DNA of 64,000 bases from DASXMT01 sp963781305 (GCA_963781305.1 CAWAFL010000014.1:186001-250000); one strand, 5' to 3'. Positions 9,003 to 17,836 are shown, numbered from the stretch's first letter. A program made the numbers and translations. Notes: a model not told the origin generated them from the letters alone.

Positions 9003-9923
9003 GTGGAGCTTCGGCAACTGGAACACTTCGTGGCGATCGCCGAGGAGGGCAGCTTCACGAGAGCAGCTCACCGCGTGCACATCGTGCAATCCGGGCTTTC
9101 GGTGTCGGTGCAGGCGCTGGAGAAAGAGCTGAACACCCAACTCTTCGAGCGAACCACCCATCATGTTGCGCTGACCGATGCCGGCCGGGCCATGCTCCCC
9201 CACGCTCTACAGACGCTTGAGAGCGCCGCCGCCGCACACGCTGCGGTGGTCGATGCAAGCGAGGGGCTCCGTGGAACCTTACGGCTTGGGCTCATGCAGT
9301 CCCTCACCCTCGTGAATGTTGCGGAGCTGATCGCCCGCTTCCATCGGGAGCGACCGTTGGTGGCGATCCAACCGCGGCCGGCCGTTGGAGGCTCAGCGTC
9401 CTTGGTCGAAGACGTACGGGTCGGAACGCTCGACGTCGCCTTCGTCGCAGTGGACGCCGCGGCGACGCGGGGAGTTCACGTCCGGCCCTTGACGTCCGAA
9501 CCCCTCGTGCTGGCGTGTCCCACCGAGCACCGCCTGGCGGCCCAAAAAGTCGTTCGTGTGGCCAGGCTGCGCGATGAGACGTTTGTGGAGTTCGTCCCCG
9601 GTTGGGGTATCCGCACCGCCGTTGACAAGTTGTTCACCACTGTCTCGTTCCAGCGGTCCATTTCGGTCGAAGTACCGGATATCTCGACGTTCTCAGCCCT
9701 GGTCGGAGCCGGCTTGGGCGTGGGCTTCCTCACCGGTTCGTTCCTCCGGTCGAGTGCCGGACTCGTTGGTGTCGCAATTCGCCCCACGGCACACTTCGAT
9801 GTCGGTCTGGCGATGCCGAGCGAACGACCCCTCACGCCGGTGGCCAGGGCGTTTGTCGAGCTGGTCGAAGCGGGAACCGGCGCCGTCGACGGACCAACTG
9901 AGCAGCCAGCAGGGCAGTCGTAG
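9003..9923 (+). CDS. LysR family transcriptional regulator
   Basis: From the GTG at 9003 the product starts MELRQLEHFVAIAEEGSFTRAA, the classical LysR winged-helix N-terminus, with the recognition helix in SGLSVSVQALEKEL. A periplasmic-binding-like effector domain follows (GLGVGFLTGSFL). Length is 306 residues, normal for the family. The upstream in-frame ATG at 8955 would add 16 residues that do not fit the family. It probably controls the divergent MFS gene and itself. Confidence 0.88.
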   Translation: MELRQLEHFVAIAEEGSFTRAAHRVHIVQSGLSVSVQALEKELNTQLFERTTHHVALTDAGRAMLPHALQTLESAAAAHAAVVDASEGLRGTLRLGLMQSLTLVNVAELIARFHRERPLVAIQPRPAVGGSASLVEDVRVGTLDVAFVAVDAAATRGVHVRPLTSEPLVLACPTEHRLAAQKVVRVARLRDETFVEFVPGWGIRTAVDKLFTTVSFQRSISVEVPDISTFSALVGAGLGVGFLTGSFLRSSAGLVGVAIRPTAHFDVGLAMPSERPLTPVARAFVELVEAGTGAVDGPTEQPAGQS

Positions 9924-9950
9924 GTCGTCAATACACGACGGACTCGCACT

Positions 9951-9966
9951 CAGGCCTCGACGCCTG
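9951..9966. terminator. Weak hairpin between convergent lysR and methyltransferase genes
   Basis: CAGGC (9951-9955) and GCCTG (9962-9966) can pair around a 6-base loop in the 65-base gap between convergent genes. There is no T run, so termination activity is only suggested by position. Confidence 0.25.
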
Positions 9967-9988
9967 TCCGCGGCGGCGAACGACGGCG

Positions 9989-10615
9989 CTACTCCTCCGC
10001 CCCTTCTTTCGTCGCGTCTTTGGTGCTGGTCGCGGCGCGGATGAGGACGGCGTACACCTTGTGCCACTGCGGTGGGCCGAACCCGGCCGAGGTGAGCACC
10101 CGGGTGGCCCGGCGCTTGGTGCGGGCCTTCCCGCGCCTGGCGCCGAGCAGTGACGGATGCATCCAGGCCGAGAACTGATCGCACAGCACGAGGAGGCCGC
10201 CCGGTCGCAGCACGCGGAAGCATTCGCTGAGACCTGCCCGCTGGTTAGGCCAATGATCGAAGGAGGTGGTGCTGAGGATCAGGTCAAACCTCTGGTCTCC
10301 ATAGGGCAGGCCTTCGGCCACGCCGGTGCTGAACCGCAACCGATCATCGGTCGACGCGGCTTCCGCGACCCTGATCATTTCCGGAGCGGCGTCGATCCCG
10401 GCGATCTCGACGGCCGTCGGAACGAGAACCGCTAACCGGCGAAGCAGGTACCCGGTACCGCAGCCAACGTCGAGCACATGCCCGGGCTCGGGTACGCAGC
10501 GCAACGCCAGGCTCAACGTACGATCGGCGATCTCCCGGTGCATGCGGCCCAGCCAGCCGTCCTCGTAGCCAGGTGCCCGCTTTTCGAAGGCAGCCACATC
10601 ACGGTCACGGTTCAT
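9989..10615 (-). CDS. Class I SAM-dependent methyltransferase
   Basis: The 208-residue product has motif I HVLDVGCGTGYLLRRLA, an acidic ribose-binding residue in IAGIDAAPEMI, and motif III-like FRVLRPGGLLVLCDQF. This is the Methyltransf_11 layout used for small molecules and lipids. The C-terminal 60 residues are basic (GARRGKARTKRRATR). Its first 11 bases overlap the end of a truncated TetR reading frame, so the two were once translationally linked. The substrate is unknown. Confidence 0.85.
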   Translation of the reverse strand: MNRDRDVAAFEKRAPGYEDGWLGRMHREIADRTLSLALRCVPEPGHVLDVGCGTGYLLRRLAVLVPTAVEIAGIDAAPEMIRVAEAASTDDRLRFSTGVAEGLPYGDQRFDLILSTTSFDHWPNQRAGLSECFRVLRPGGLLVLCDQFSAWMHPSLLGARRGKARTKRRATRVLTSAGFGPPQWHKVYAVLIRAATSTKDATKEGAEE

Positions 10616-10724
10616 GGGTGACCGTGGAGCGGGCGACCTCTGCCACGGTGGTGATGTTGTCGAATCCGCGCTCGCCGGTGAGCTCCATCGCTGCCCGCTC
10701 GATGCGACCGGGCACGTCCGGCAC
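10605..10724 (-). pseudogene. N-terminal remnant of a TetR regulator
   Basis: From a GTG at 10724 the minus strand reads through GRIERAAMELTGERGFDNI and TTVAEVARSTVTHEP before TGA at 10605-10607. This is helix 1 and most of the DNA-binding helices of a TetR protein, cut just before the recognition helix is finished. The stop overlaps the methyltransferase start (ATGAACCGTGA). A complete dimeric repressor cannot be made from it. It lies beside the nested inverted repeats at 10749-10805, which look like its former operator. Confidence 0.6.
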
Positions 10725-10748
10725 AGTGACCCATGGTCTGATCGTACT

Positions 10749-10805
10749 GGGTGATGACAGCGACTGCCGTGAGTGGTACAGTGACGTCAGTACCTGTCAT
10801 CACCC
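10749..10805. promoter_or_regulatory. Nested inverted repeats upstream of the SDR gene
   Basis: GGGTGATGACAG (10749-10760) and CTGTCATCACCC (10794-10805) are a perfect 12-base inverted repeat with a 33-base spacer. Inside it, GGTACAGTGACGTCAGTACC (10775-10794) has matching GGTAC/GTACC ends around the palindrome TGACGTCA (10782-10789). The element sits 44 bases before the SDR start and next to the TetR remnant. It is a strong candidate operator; the outer arms could also form a long hairpin. Confidence 0.55.
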
Positions 10806-10848
10806 CGCAGTCGTGGTGCAGGAGATCCGATCGCTTGGAGGTCTTGTC

Positions 10849-11754
10849 ATGCGTGTCTTCGTCACTGGCGCATCCGGTCACGTCGGTTCCGCCGTCATCC
10901 CCGAACTACTCGACGCCGGCCACGACGTGGTCGGGCTAGCCCGCTCGGATGAGTCCGCAGCCGCAGTGACGGCAACCGGAGCGAAGGTCCTCCGCGGCAG
11001 CCTGGACGACCTGGATGGCTTGCGCGAGGCGGCCATGGCGACAGACGGCGTCATCCACCTGGCCTTCAAGCACGAAGCCATGCGGGCCGGTGACTTCGAA
11101 GGCGCCATCTCCGCCGACCTGCACGCTCTCGAGACCCTCAGTGAGGCGCTGGCCGGTAGCGGCAAACCCCTCGTCAGTACCTCGGGAACCCTGATGCTCA
11201 CCTTCGCCGGGCTGAACCGGGTGGCAACCGAAGCCGACGTCGTCGAGGCCGGTCCTCGGGTCGACGCAGAGAACCGGGTGATCGCCATGGCTGAGCGTGG
11301 GGTTCGGTCATCGGTCGTCCGCCTCCCACCGACCGTGCACAGCTCGCTCGATCACCACGGCTACATCCCCACCCTGATCGCCATCGCCCGCGACAAGGGC
11401 ACGGCCTCTTACGTCGGCGACGGCTCTAACCGCTGGCCCGCCGGACACACGCTCGATGCCGCACACCTCTACCGATTGGCCCTTGAGAGCGCGCCGGCTG
11501 GGACGCGTCTGCACGCCGTGGGTGACGAGGGCATCCCCTTCGGCCAAATCGCGGAGACGATCGGACGCAAGCTGAACATCCCGGTGACCAGCATCCCTAC
11601 CGAGGAGGCGGACGCCTACTTTGGCTTCCTCAGCCTCTTCGTCCAGCTCGACAACCCGACGTCGAGCACCTTGACCCAGGAACTCCTCGGCTGGCAGCCG
11701 ACCCATCCCGGGCTCATCGAGGATCTGGACCAGGGCCACTACTTCAACGGTTAG
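10849..11754 (+). CDS. NAD(P)-dependent SDR/epimerase family reductase
   Basis: The ATG at 10849 follows GGAGG. The 301-residue product begins MRVFVTGASGHVGSAVIPELL, an extended-SDR dinucleotide loop, and contains LDAAHLYRLALE and HAVGDEGIPFGQIAETIG as in NmrA/epimerase-like reductases. No clear YxxxK pair is visible, as in atypical SDRs. Its C-terminus matches the fragment at 1-165. It is followed after 9 bases by the F420-linked oxidoreductase and is probably co-transcribed with it. Confidence 0.85.
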   Translation: MRVFVTGASGHVGSAVIPELLDAGHDVVGLARSDESAAAVTATGAKVLRGSLDDLDGLREAAMATDGVIHLAFKHEAMRAGDFEGAISADLHALETLSEALAGSGKPLVSTSGTLMLTFAGLNRVATEADVVEAGPRVDAENRVIAMAERGVRSSVVRLPPTVHSSLDHHGYIPTLIAIARDKGTASYVGDGSNRWPAGHTLDAAHLYRLALESAPAGTRLHAVGDEGIPFGQIAETIGRKLNIPVTSIPTEEADAYFGFLSLFVQLDNPTSSTLTQELLGWQPTHPGLIEDLDQGHYFNG

Positions 11755-11763
11755 GAGCAGCCG

Positions 11764-12543
11764 ATGCCTACGGCACCCGCCACCCTCATCGAATCGGCAC
11801 GTCGTGCACTCGGTCCGGTCGGCGCGTTCCTGCCGGTCCAGATGACCAGCGCACCCCCTGTCGAACAGCAGCGCGACGCCGCCCGCCGCCTGGAACGCGC
11901 CGGATACCCCACCGCGTGGACCAACGAGGCCGTCGGGGGCAAGGATGCTCTCGTACAGATCGCCGTGCTCCTTGCCGCCACCGAGCGGATGGTGTTCGGA
12001 ACGGGCATCGCCAACATCTGGGCCCGGCCACCGCAGACCGCGCATGCAGCAGCGGCTCTTCCGGCACAGGCCTATCCCGGCCGGTTCGTGCGCGGCCTGG
12101 GTGTCGGCTACCCCGAACAGGCCACCAGCGTCGGCCGCGAGTTCGGCAGAGCGCTGCCCACGATGCGCGCCTACGTGGAAGGTATGGCAGCCCCGCCCCA
12201 TCTGCCGACTCCAGACATCTCCTACCCCCGCATCATCGCGGCCAACGGCCCCAAGATGCTCGCGCTGGCCGGCGAGCTGGCTGACGGGGCGTTGCCAGCC
12301 ATGCCTCGGCCCGACATCACCGCCCAGGCCAGGCGGCTGCTCGGCCCGGACAAGCTCCTGGTAGTCCTGGTGAGATCGGTCATCGGTCAGGACGCCTCGG
12401 AGGTCGCTGCCACTGTGAGCGAGCAATTGGCTGTTGGTGCCGACCATGTGATTATTGGTCTGCCGCTCGGCAGTGACTTCGCTACGGGCGTGGACCACTT
12501 GGTAGGACTGGCCCCGCTGCTGGTCAAAGGACGCTGGTCTTAG
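11764..12543 (+). CDS. F420-dependent LLM class oxidoreductase (TIGR03620 type)
   Basis: The 259-residue product has luciferase-like TIM-barrel features: RRLERAGYPTAWTNEAVGGKDALVQ cut into the usual strand-helix units, ATERMVFGTGIANIW, and the C-terminal VGADHVIIGLPLG. The pattern fits the short actinobacterial TIGR03620 group, which uses coenzyme F420 rather than FMN. That cofactor assignment is from family knowledge. It follows the SDR gene by 9 bases, which suggests a joint reductive or detoxifying task. Confidence 0.82.
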   Translation: MPTAPATLIESARRALGPVGAFLPVQMTSAPPVEQQRDAARRLERAGYPTAWTNEAVGGKDALVQIAVLLAATERMVFGTGIANIWARPPQTAHAAAALPAQAYPGRFVRGLGVGYPEQATSVGREFGRALPTMRAYVEGMAAPPHLPTPDISYPRIIAANGPKMLALAGELADGALPAMPRPDITAQARRLLGPDKLLVVLVRSVIGQDASEVAATVSEQLAVGADHVIIGLPLGSDFATGVDHLVGLAPLLVKGRWS

Positions 12544-12871
12544 ATCCAAGCGATCCGGCCACCGTGTGGGTCAACCTTCAGGCCTGGGTGGTAGCGGTAC
12601 TGAGTGGGCCTCCCAAGTCAGCGAGATGACCGTAGCCTGGAGGGCATGGACCGCCGAGCTCGGTTCCCCCCTCTCGGGACACGCCCCAGTCTGCTCGCTA
12701 GCTGCCCCGCCATTAGCGACGAGTCCGTACCGGCCAACTCAGAATATGCCGCCGAGCCGGAGTGAGACCAAAGCGGGCCCTCTCGCCCCAGTAGTCCCAA
12801 CATCCAAACCCCAAGCCGGCGGTATCCACCAGCCCGACATGCCAACCGAACAGCTACAGAGGACAAGCCAG
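12544..12871 (+). other. Non-coding stretch, nothing clear
   Basis: No convincing gene lies here. The frame of the cupin is open through most of it, but the predicted residues do not resemble the family and there is a good ribosome site only at 12858. I see no hairpin or repeat worth naming. Confidence 0.4.
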
Positions 12872-13255
12872 ATGGAACTACAGCCCAAGCAACCTTCCGT
12901 GAAAGGGCCGGTCGACTGGTTCACCGGCGACGTCTGGATCGACGCCATCGCCAGAGGACGTGAACCGTCGCACCTCAACGTCGGCTCCGTTCACTTCGCC
13001 CCCGGCGCACGCACCGCCTGGCACTCCCACGACGGCGGACAAACCCTCTACGTCACCGAAGGCAGAGGGCTCGTGCACTCCCGCGGGGACGGCACCGTCG
13101 AGGTTCGCCCCGGTGATGTGGTCTTTGCACCCGATGGCGAGGAACATTGGCACGGCGCCGCCCCCGACCACTTCATGACCCACCTCACCCTCACCGAAGG
13201 TGACCCTCACTGGGGCGCTCACGTCACCGATGCCGAGTACGACGGCCAGGATTAG
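12872..13255 (+). CDS. Cupin domain protein
   Basis: I chose the ATG at 12872 because AGAGGA lies 8 bases upstream; another ATG is at 12839. The 127-residue product carries the cupin metal motifs: WHSHDGGQTLYVTEGRG with two histidines, then PGDVVFAPDGEEHWHG. The GPVDWFTGDVWID start is typical of single-domain cupins often found beside redox enzymes. It probably binds a divalent metal; the reaction is unknown. The DUF2255 gene starts 10 bases after its stop. Confidence 0.85.
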   Translation: MELQPKQPSVKGPVDWFTGDVWIDAIARGREPSHLNVGSVHFAPGARTAWHSHDGGQTLYVTEGRGLVHSRGDGTVEVRPGDVVFAPDGEEHWHGAAPDHFMTHLTLTEGDPHWGAHVTDAEYDGQD

Positions 13256-13265
13256 GAGCACCACC

Positions 13266-13670
13266 ATGCCCACCGATCCACTACAGCCGACGACCACCTG
13301 GACCAATCACGAGCTGAGCAGGATCGGCGATGCTGAGGAGCTCAAACTCGCTTCCAAACGGGCCGATGGCACGCTGCATTCGTACGTGACGATGTGGGTC
13401 GTTCGAGTCGACGGCGACCTCTACGTCCGCTCCGCCTACGGGCCGACCAACCCATGGTTCCGTCGTGCCAAGGCCAGCGGCGCGGGCCGAGTCCGAGCCA
13501 GTGGAATCGAGCGGGACGTCACCTTCGCCGAACCGGCCCCAGAAGTCCAGGCTGACGTCGATGTCGCCTACCACACCAAATATGACCGCTACGGCTCCGA
13601 GATCGTTGGCGCCATCGTCGGCCCTGATGCCCGTGCAGTCACCATCCGGCTGTTACCACACGACGATTAA
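13266..13670 (+). CDS. DUF2255 family protein
   Basis: The ATG at 13266 follows TAGGAG, which overlaps the cupin stop. The 134-residue product includes TMWVVRVDGDLYVRSAYGP, NPWFRRAKASGAGRVRASG and VAYHTKYDRYGS, the pattern I know from DUF2255, a split-barrel-like family related to F420/FMN-binding reductases. Co-transcription with the cupin is likely. Confidence 0.82.
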   Translation: MPTDPLQPTTTWTNHELSRIGDAEELKLASKRADGTLHSYVTMWVVRVDGDLYVRSAYGPTNPWFRRAKASGAGRVRASGIERDVTFAEPAPEVQADVDVAYHTKYDRYGSEIVGAIVGPDARAVTIRLLPHDD

Positions 13671-13753
13671 CGCGACGCAATCCACATCTCGTTTGTGCAC
13701 GAGATCCCCGAAACTGGCGTTAGCTGCGATCCGTCCCATCGCGCTTGCCTCCG

Positions 13754-14629
13754 TTACTCCCCCCGGAATGCCGTCGGAGACTGTGTGACGCCGCCGCGGG
13801 CCACCCTGGCAGTCGGGCTGGCCAGTGAGGCAAGCAGAGCCAACTTTTCAGCGGTGCTGGTGCCCGGTTGGGCATGGTAGATGACGAGCAGCTGACCCTC
13901 GGCACCGCCGACGGCGAGCTTCTCCCGGCTGAGCGTGAGATCTCCTACCTGAGGGTGGTCGAGGCGCACCGGCGCCCCCTCCAGCGTTTGAACGTCGTGG
14001 CGCGCCCAAAGCCGGCGGAACCGTTCGCTGGCCAGCGACAGCTCGCCGACGAGCTGAACGAATCCCGGGTCGTCGACGTCGCTGCCCACGGACTTGCGGA
14101 ACCCGGCGATCAGTCCGGCGGTGGCCTGGTCCCAGTCGGGGTACAAGGCTTGCTCAGCCGGATCGAGGAACACGGAACGGAGCCGGTTCTGGCCGACTTG
14201 CAGGTTGGGCGACAGGGCGTAGGCAAGGCCGTTTGCGGCGAGGACGTCGAAGTACCGGCCCTCGACGAACGCCGGCAGGCCCACGACATCGAGCAACTGC
14301 CGGATACCGTTGGGCACCGACTCGCGCTTTTGACGACGCCGCCGCTGGACGGGGTGAGGCGCGGCCAGACCGAGCAGGTACTCGGTCGCCGACTGGTCGA
14401 GCTGCAGGACACGGGCGAGGGCCTCGAGGACCTGGATCGAGGGATTGCGGTCACGACCCTGCTCGAGCCGGAGGTAGTAGTCGGAACTGATACCGGCAAG
14501 CATGGCGACTTCTTCGCGTCGCAGTCCGGGGACGCGACGGATGCCGTTGACGGGGAGGCCCACGCTGTCAGGCTGGACGAGCTCACGTCGAGCTCGTAGG
14601 TAGTCGCCGAGCAGGTTGTCTTCGCTCAC
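13754..14629 (-). CDS. XRE-family helix-turn-helix regulator with MmyB-like domain
   Basis: The N-terminal HTH reads GLRREEVAMLAGISSDYYLRLEQGRD (two helices), followed by NPSIQVLEALARVLQLD. The C-terminal 180 residues match the MmyB-like ligand-binding domain (FDVLAANGLAYALSP; FRRLWARHDVQ; GQLLVIYHAQPGT). The length of 291 is typical. It is divergent from the aldo/keto reductase at 14810, which members of this family commonly regulate. Confidence 0.87.
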   Translation of the reverse strand: MSEDNLLGDYLRARRELVQPDSVGLPVNGIRRVPGLRREEVAMLAGISSDYYLRLEQGRDRNPSIQVLEALARVLQLDQSATEYLLGLAAPHPVQRRRRQKRESVPNGIRQLLDVVGLPAFVEGRYFDVLAANGLAYALSPNLQVGQNRLRSVFLDPAEQALYPDWDQATAGLIAGFRKSVGSDVDDPGFVQLVGELSLASERFRRLWARHDVQTLEGAPVRLDHPQVGDLTLSREKLAVGGAEGQLLVIYHAQPGTSTAEKLALLASLASPTARVARGGVTQSPTAFRGE

Positions 14630-14809
14630 AGCGCCATCGTACCGGCGCGTGTGCTCGCCAGCCTGTCCCTGTCACTCCCAGGATCGTCAGGGCTCTGGTT
14701 GTGTAGCGCGGCGCGGTGAAGAGTGGGGGGTATCACGTGCTGGCACCGTCGCGACTCGACCGCATCGGGCCAGGGCGGTCGCCCGAGGACAACGAGATGA
14801 GGAAAACGC

Positions 14810-15679
14810 ATGGTAACGAAGACACTTCCCGGCGGGACATTCACCCTGGCCCAGGATCTGACGGTCACTCGCATGGGGTACGGCGCGATGCAGCTGGCCG
14901 GCCCCGGGGTGTTCGGGCCACCCGACGACCGCGACGCAGCCGTGGCCGTTCTCCGCGAGGTGGTCGAGCTCGGGATCACCCACATCGACACCAGTGACTT
15001 CTACGGACCCTACGTCACCAACGAGATCATCCGGGAGGCGTTGTCCCCCTACCCCGACGCGCTCCACCTGGTGACCAAGGTCGGCGCCCGCCGTGACGCA
15101 GAGGGCGGTTGGCCCCACGCCCGGTCGCCCGAGGAGCTTCGCCGGGCCGTCGGCGAGAACCTCGAGCACCTCGGACTGGACACCCTCGACGTGGTGAACC
15201 TACGCGTGGGCGGGTTCGACAGCCCCGAGCCCGGCTCGCTCGCCGAGCCGTTCAGTGCGCTCGCCCAGCTGCAGGACGAGGGCGTGATCCGGCACCTCGG
15301 ACTCAGCACGGTGAACGCCGATCAAATCGCCGAGGCGCAGGCCATCGCCCCGATCGTGTGCGTGCAGAACTTCTACAACCTCGCCCACCGGGACGACGAC
15401 GACCTGATCGACTCCCTCGCCGCGCAGGGGATCGCCTACGTTCCCTACTTCCCGCTCGGTGGCTTCACCCCGCTCCAGTCCGACACCCTGAGCACGGTGG
15501 CCGTCCGCCTCGGGTCTTCGCCCATGGCGGTCGCCCTGGCGTGGTTGCTCCAGCGGTCAGCGAATATCCTGCTGATCCCCGGCACCTCATCGGTTGCCCA
15601 CCTGCGCCAAAACGTCGACGGGGCCGCGCTGACCCTCTCCGAGGCCGATGTGGCCGAGGTCAACACCATCGGCGCTTGA
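14810..15679 (+). CDS. Aldo/keto reductase
   Basis: The 289-residue product is a complete AKR barrel. The catalytic Asp60 (THIDTSDFYG), Tyr65 and Lys90 (LVTKVG) are present. The fourth tetrad position, normally His in 'H', is Asn130 (DVVNLRVGG), which occurs in some AKR branches. The NADPH-binding end is IPGTSSVAHLRQN. A MarR/TetR regulator is not adjacent; the divergent XRE/MmyB gene is the likely regulator. Substrate unknown. Confidence 0.87.
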   Translation: MVTKTLPGGTFTLAQDLTVTRMGYGAMQLAGPGVFGPPDDRDAAVAVLREVVELGITHIDTSDFYGPYVTNEIIREALSPYPDALHLVTKVGARRDAEGGWPHARSPEELRRAVGENLEHLGLDTLDVVNLRVGGFDSPEPGSLAEPFSALAQLQDEGVIRHLGLSTVNADQIAEAQAIAPIVCVQNFYNLAHRDDDDLIDSLAAQGIAYVPYFPLGGFTPLQSDTLSTVAVRLGSSPMAVALAWLLQRSANILLIPGTSSVAHLRQNVDGAALTLSEADVAEVNTIGA

Positions 15680-15758
15680 AGATGACCCCCGCCGTCGCTC
15701 GCGTGGTGGGGCCGCCCCCTCGAGCGTGCCGCTGCCCGGCGACCCTCCCTGCCGGGCT

Positions 15759-16856
15759 CTACGCCGACTTGGCCCCAAGCCCACCGATCCCCAGGGAGCC
15801 GTCGTCTGCGCCGGCCGGCCCCCTCAGGGCAGGCTCGCCCGGAGCAGCGGCCTCTCCATCCCCGGCGGTCGTCGCGGCATCGGCTTCACCCGGCAACGGG
15901 GGAGGGTCGTCGAGAAAGTCGGCAGTGGGCACGAAGAACAGCGTGCCGGTCACCGCGGTGGAGAAGTCGAGGATGCGGTCGTAGTTGCCCGGCGGGTCAC
16001 CGAGGAACATGCGCTGGAGCATCAGCTCGGTGACCGACGGGGTGGCCGCGTACCCGATGAAGTACGTGCCGAACTCTGCGGCGCCCAACGACCCGAAGGG
16101 CATGTTGTCCCGTAGGATCTGACGCTGGGTGCCATCGGGCTCGACGATGGTGTTCAGCGCCACATGCGAGTTGGCGGGCTTGACGTCGTCGGCCATTTCG
16201 ACGTTGGAGAGCTTGGCCCGCCCGATCGCTCGCTCCTGCTCCTCAACGGTCAAACCATCCCAGGCGGCCATGTCGTGCCGGTACTTCTGGACGATCACAT
16301 AGCTCCCCCCGGCGAATGCCGGGTCCTCGGCGCCGATGGTCACCGCGGCCTCAGCCGCCGACCCAGATGGGTTCTCGGTCCCGTCGACAAAGCCGAGCAG
16401 ATCCCGCTCGTCGAAGTACTTGAACCCATGGACTTCGTCGACGACCGTGGCCGCCCCGGCCAGCCGGCCCACGACCAGGGAGGCTAGTTCCCAACACAGA
16501 TCCATGGTTGCGGCCCGGATGTGGAACAAGAGGTCGCCCGGCGTCGCCACCGCCCGGTGCCGACCACCGTCGAGGGCACGGAACGGGTGAAGCTCGGCCG
16601 GCCGAGGGCCAGCGAAGAGACGATCCCACGCCGCCGACCCCACCCCGGCCACGACGGCCAGTCCGCCCTCAAGTGAACGGAAGCCGACGGTGCGGGCCAG
16701 TCCGGACAGGTCGGCGAGCAGGTCCTGGACCGCCGGCTCACCGCCATCGTCGATCGTAAGGACAAGGAAGATGGCGCTGGCCGTCAGCGCCGTCAGTACC
16801 GGCTGGGCCACCGGTGGCCCAGCGACGGCCGCCGGGCTCTGCGAGACGGTCACCAT
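15759..16856 (-). CDS. Dye-decolourising peroxidase with encapsulin cargo-loading tail
   Basis: The ATG at 16856 follows GGGAGAA. The 365-residue haem peroxidase has the GxxDG motif in GFVDGTENP (Asp158), the proximal His231 (ANSHVALN) and a conserved Arg249 (ILRDNMPFG). After a Pro/Ala/Gly-rich linker of about 40 residues it ends DGSLGIGGLGAKSA. That is the short peptide by which DyP enzymes are packed into encapsulin shells. No encapsulin gene is seen in the window. Known substrates of the family are dyes, phenolics and other bulky reductants with H2O2. Confidence 0.9.
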   Translation of the reverse strand: MVTVSQSPAAVAGPPVAQPVLTALTASAIFLVLTIDDGGEPAVQDLLADLSGLARTVGFRSLEGGLAVVAGVGSAAWDRLFAGPRPAELHPFRALDGGRHRAVATPGDLLFHIRAATMDLCWELASLVVGRLAGAATVVDEVHGFKYFDERDLLGFVDGTENPSGSAAEAAVTIGAEDPAFAGGSYVIVQKYRHDMAAWDGLTVEEQERAIGRAKLSNVEMADDVKPANSHVALNTIVEPDGTQRQILRDNMPFGSLGAAEFGTYFIGYAATPSVTELMLQRMFLGDPPGNYDRILDFSTAVTGTLFFVPTADFLDDPPPLPGEADAATTAGDGEAAAPGEPALRGPAGADDGSLGIGGLGAKSA

Positions 16857-17091
16857 ATTCGTTCTCCCGTATGTCCCTTCCGGTGCTCCCCGACCCGATG
16901 GGGCCGTGGTGGCCCAAGGGTCGGCCGTGAACGAGCGTAGCAAGCGGCGACACGGGTAGGACCAGGCCGACAGCGATTGGCCTCGTCGTGGTCCGAGGTG
17001 GAGGGTGCCCGTATGGACGAGGTCACCTCCACGGTAGATTCGCGGCTCGACCCCGGCTCGTCGTCGAGCCTTGCAGCAGGAGGCAGCCCAC

Positions 17092-17790
17092 ATGACCGAG
17101 CCATCCGTTCCGTTGATCACCGAACTCGACAACGGACCGTACGACGTCGAATTCTTCTTCGATCCCGGCTGTCCTTTCGCGTGGCTTACCTCGGTGTGGA
17201 TACGTCGCGTGGCCGAGCTACGCGAAATCCGGATCGGCTGGCGGTTCATTTCCCTGAAATTCCTCAACGAGACCAAGGAGCTTCCCGAGGCGATGGTCAA
17301 CGGTCAGAATCGCAGCCTTGGTTTCCTCCGTGTGTGTGCATCAGCCCGCGTCCGATTCGGCAACGAGGTCGTCGGAGACCTGTACCGGGCTTGGGGTGAG
17401 GCCTTCTGGTACGACACGCCCGACGGGGGTTTCTTGGACCGAATCGGAACGATGGCCGATCGGGTGAACGCCAAAGGGGTGCTCCAGACCCTCGGCCTGC
17501 CCGAGGACCTCGCCTTGGCCGAGTCGGACCCTGCGTGGGATGCGGCGATCCGTTCCGAGACCGAGGAAGCAATTCGTCGAACCGGACCCGATGTCGGCAC
17601 GCCGATCATCACGTACGACCCGCCGCTCGGAAATTCCCTGTTCGGGCCGGTTATCAGTTCGGTACCCGACGACGCTCTGTCAGTGGCGATCTATGACGCG
17701 CTCCGAACGTTGGTCGACTTCACCGGATTCTCGGAATTGAAACGATCGAACCGTGCCCCGATTGACCTACCTCTTCTGCGGCGAGTCTGA
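17092..17790 (+). CDS. DsbA-family protein, Rv2466c (mycothiol-dependent reductase) type
   Basis: The ATG at 17092 follows GCAGGAGGC. The 232-residue product starts with a thioredoxin-fold strand, FFFDPGCPFAWLTSVWI. The active-site motif CPFA keeps only the first cysteine, as in the mycothiol-dependent nitroreductase group. The later GTPIITYDPP is the cis-Pro loop. It is divergent from the DyP peroxidase gene, so a shared oxidative-stress context is plausible. Confidence 0.8.
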   Translation: MTEPSVPLITELDNGPYDVEFFFDPGCPFAWLTSVWIRRVAELREIRIGWRFISLKFLNETKELPEAMVNGQNRSLGFLRVCASARVRFGNEVVGDLYRAWGEAFWYDTPDGGFLDRIGTMADRVNAKGVLQTLGLPEDLALAESDPAWDAAIRSETEEAIRRTGPDVGTPIITYDPPLGNSLFGPVISSVPDDALSVAIYDALRTLVDFTGFSELKRSNRAPIDLPLLRRV

Positions 17791-17817
17791 AAACGACCCT
17801 CTCGGCGGTCGCCGGAG

Positions 17818-17836
17818 CTTCGGCATCGCGCCGAAG
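17818..17836. terminator. Hairpin between convergent dsbA-like and haemoglobin genes
   Basis: CTTCGGC (17818-17824) pairs perfectly with GCCGAAG (17830-17836) around a 5-base loop in the convergent gap. No T run follows, as is common in high-GC actinobacteria. It is a plausible bidirectional terminator. Confidence 0.45.

Noticed and set aside
17092..17790. 2-hydroxychromene-2-carboxylate isomerase
   Set aside because: The fold is similar, but the FFFDPGCPFAW start keeps the Cys typical of the DsbA/Rv2466c group.
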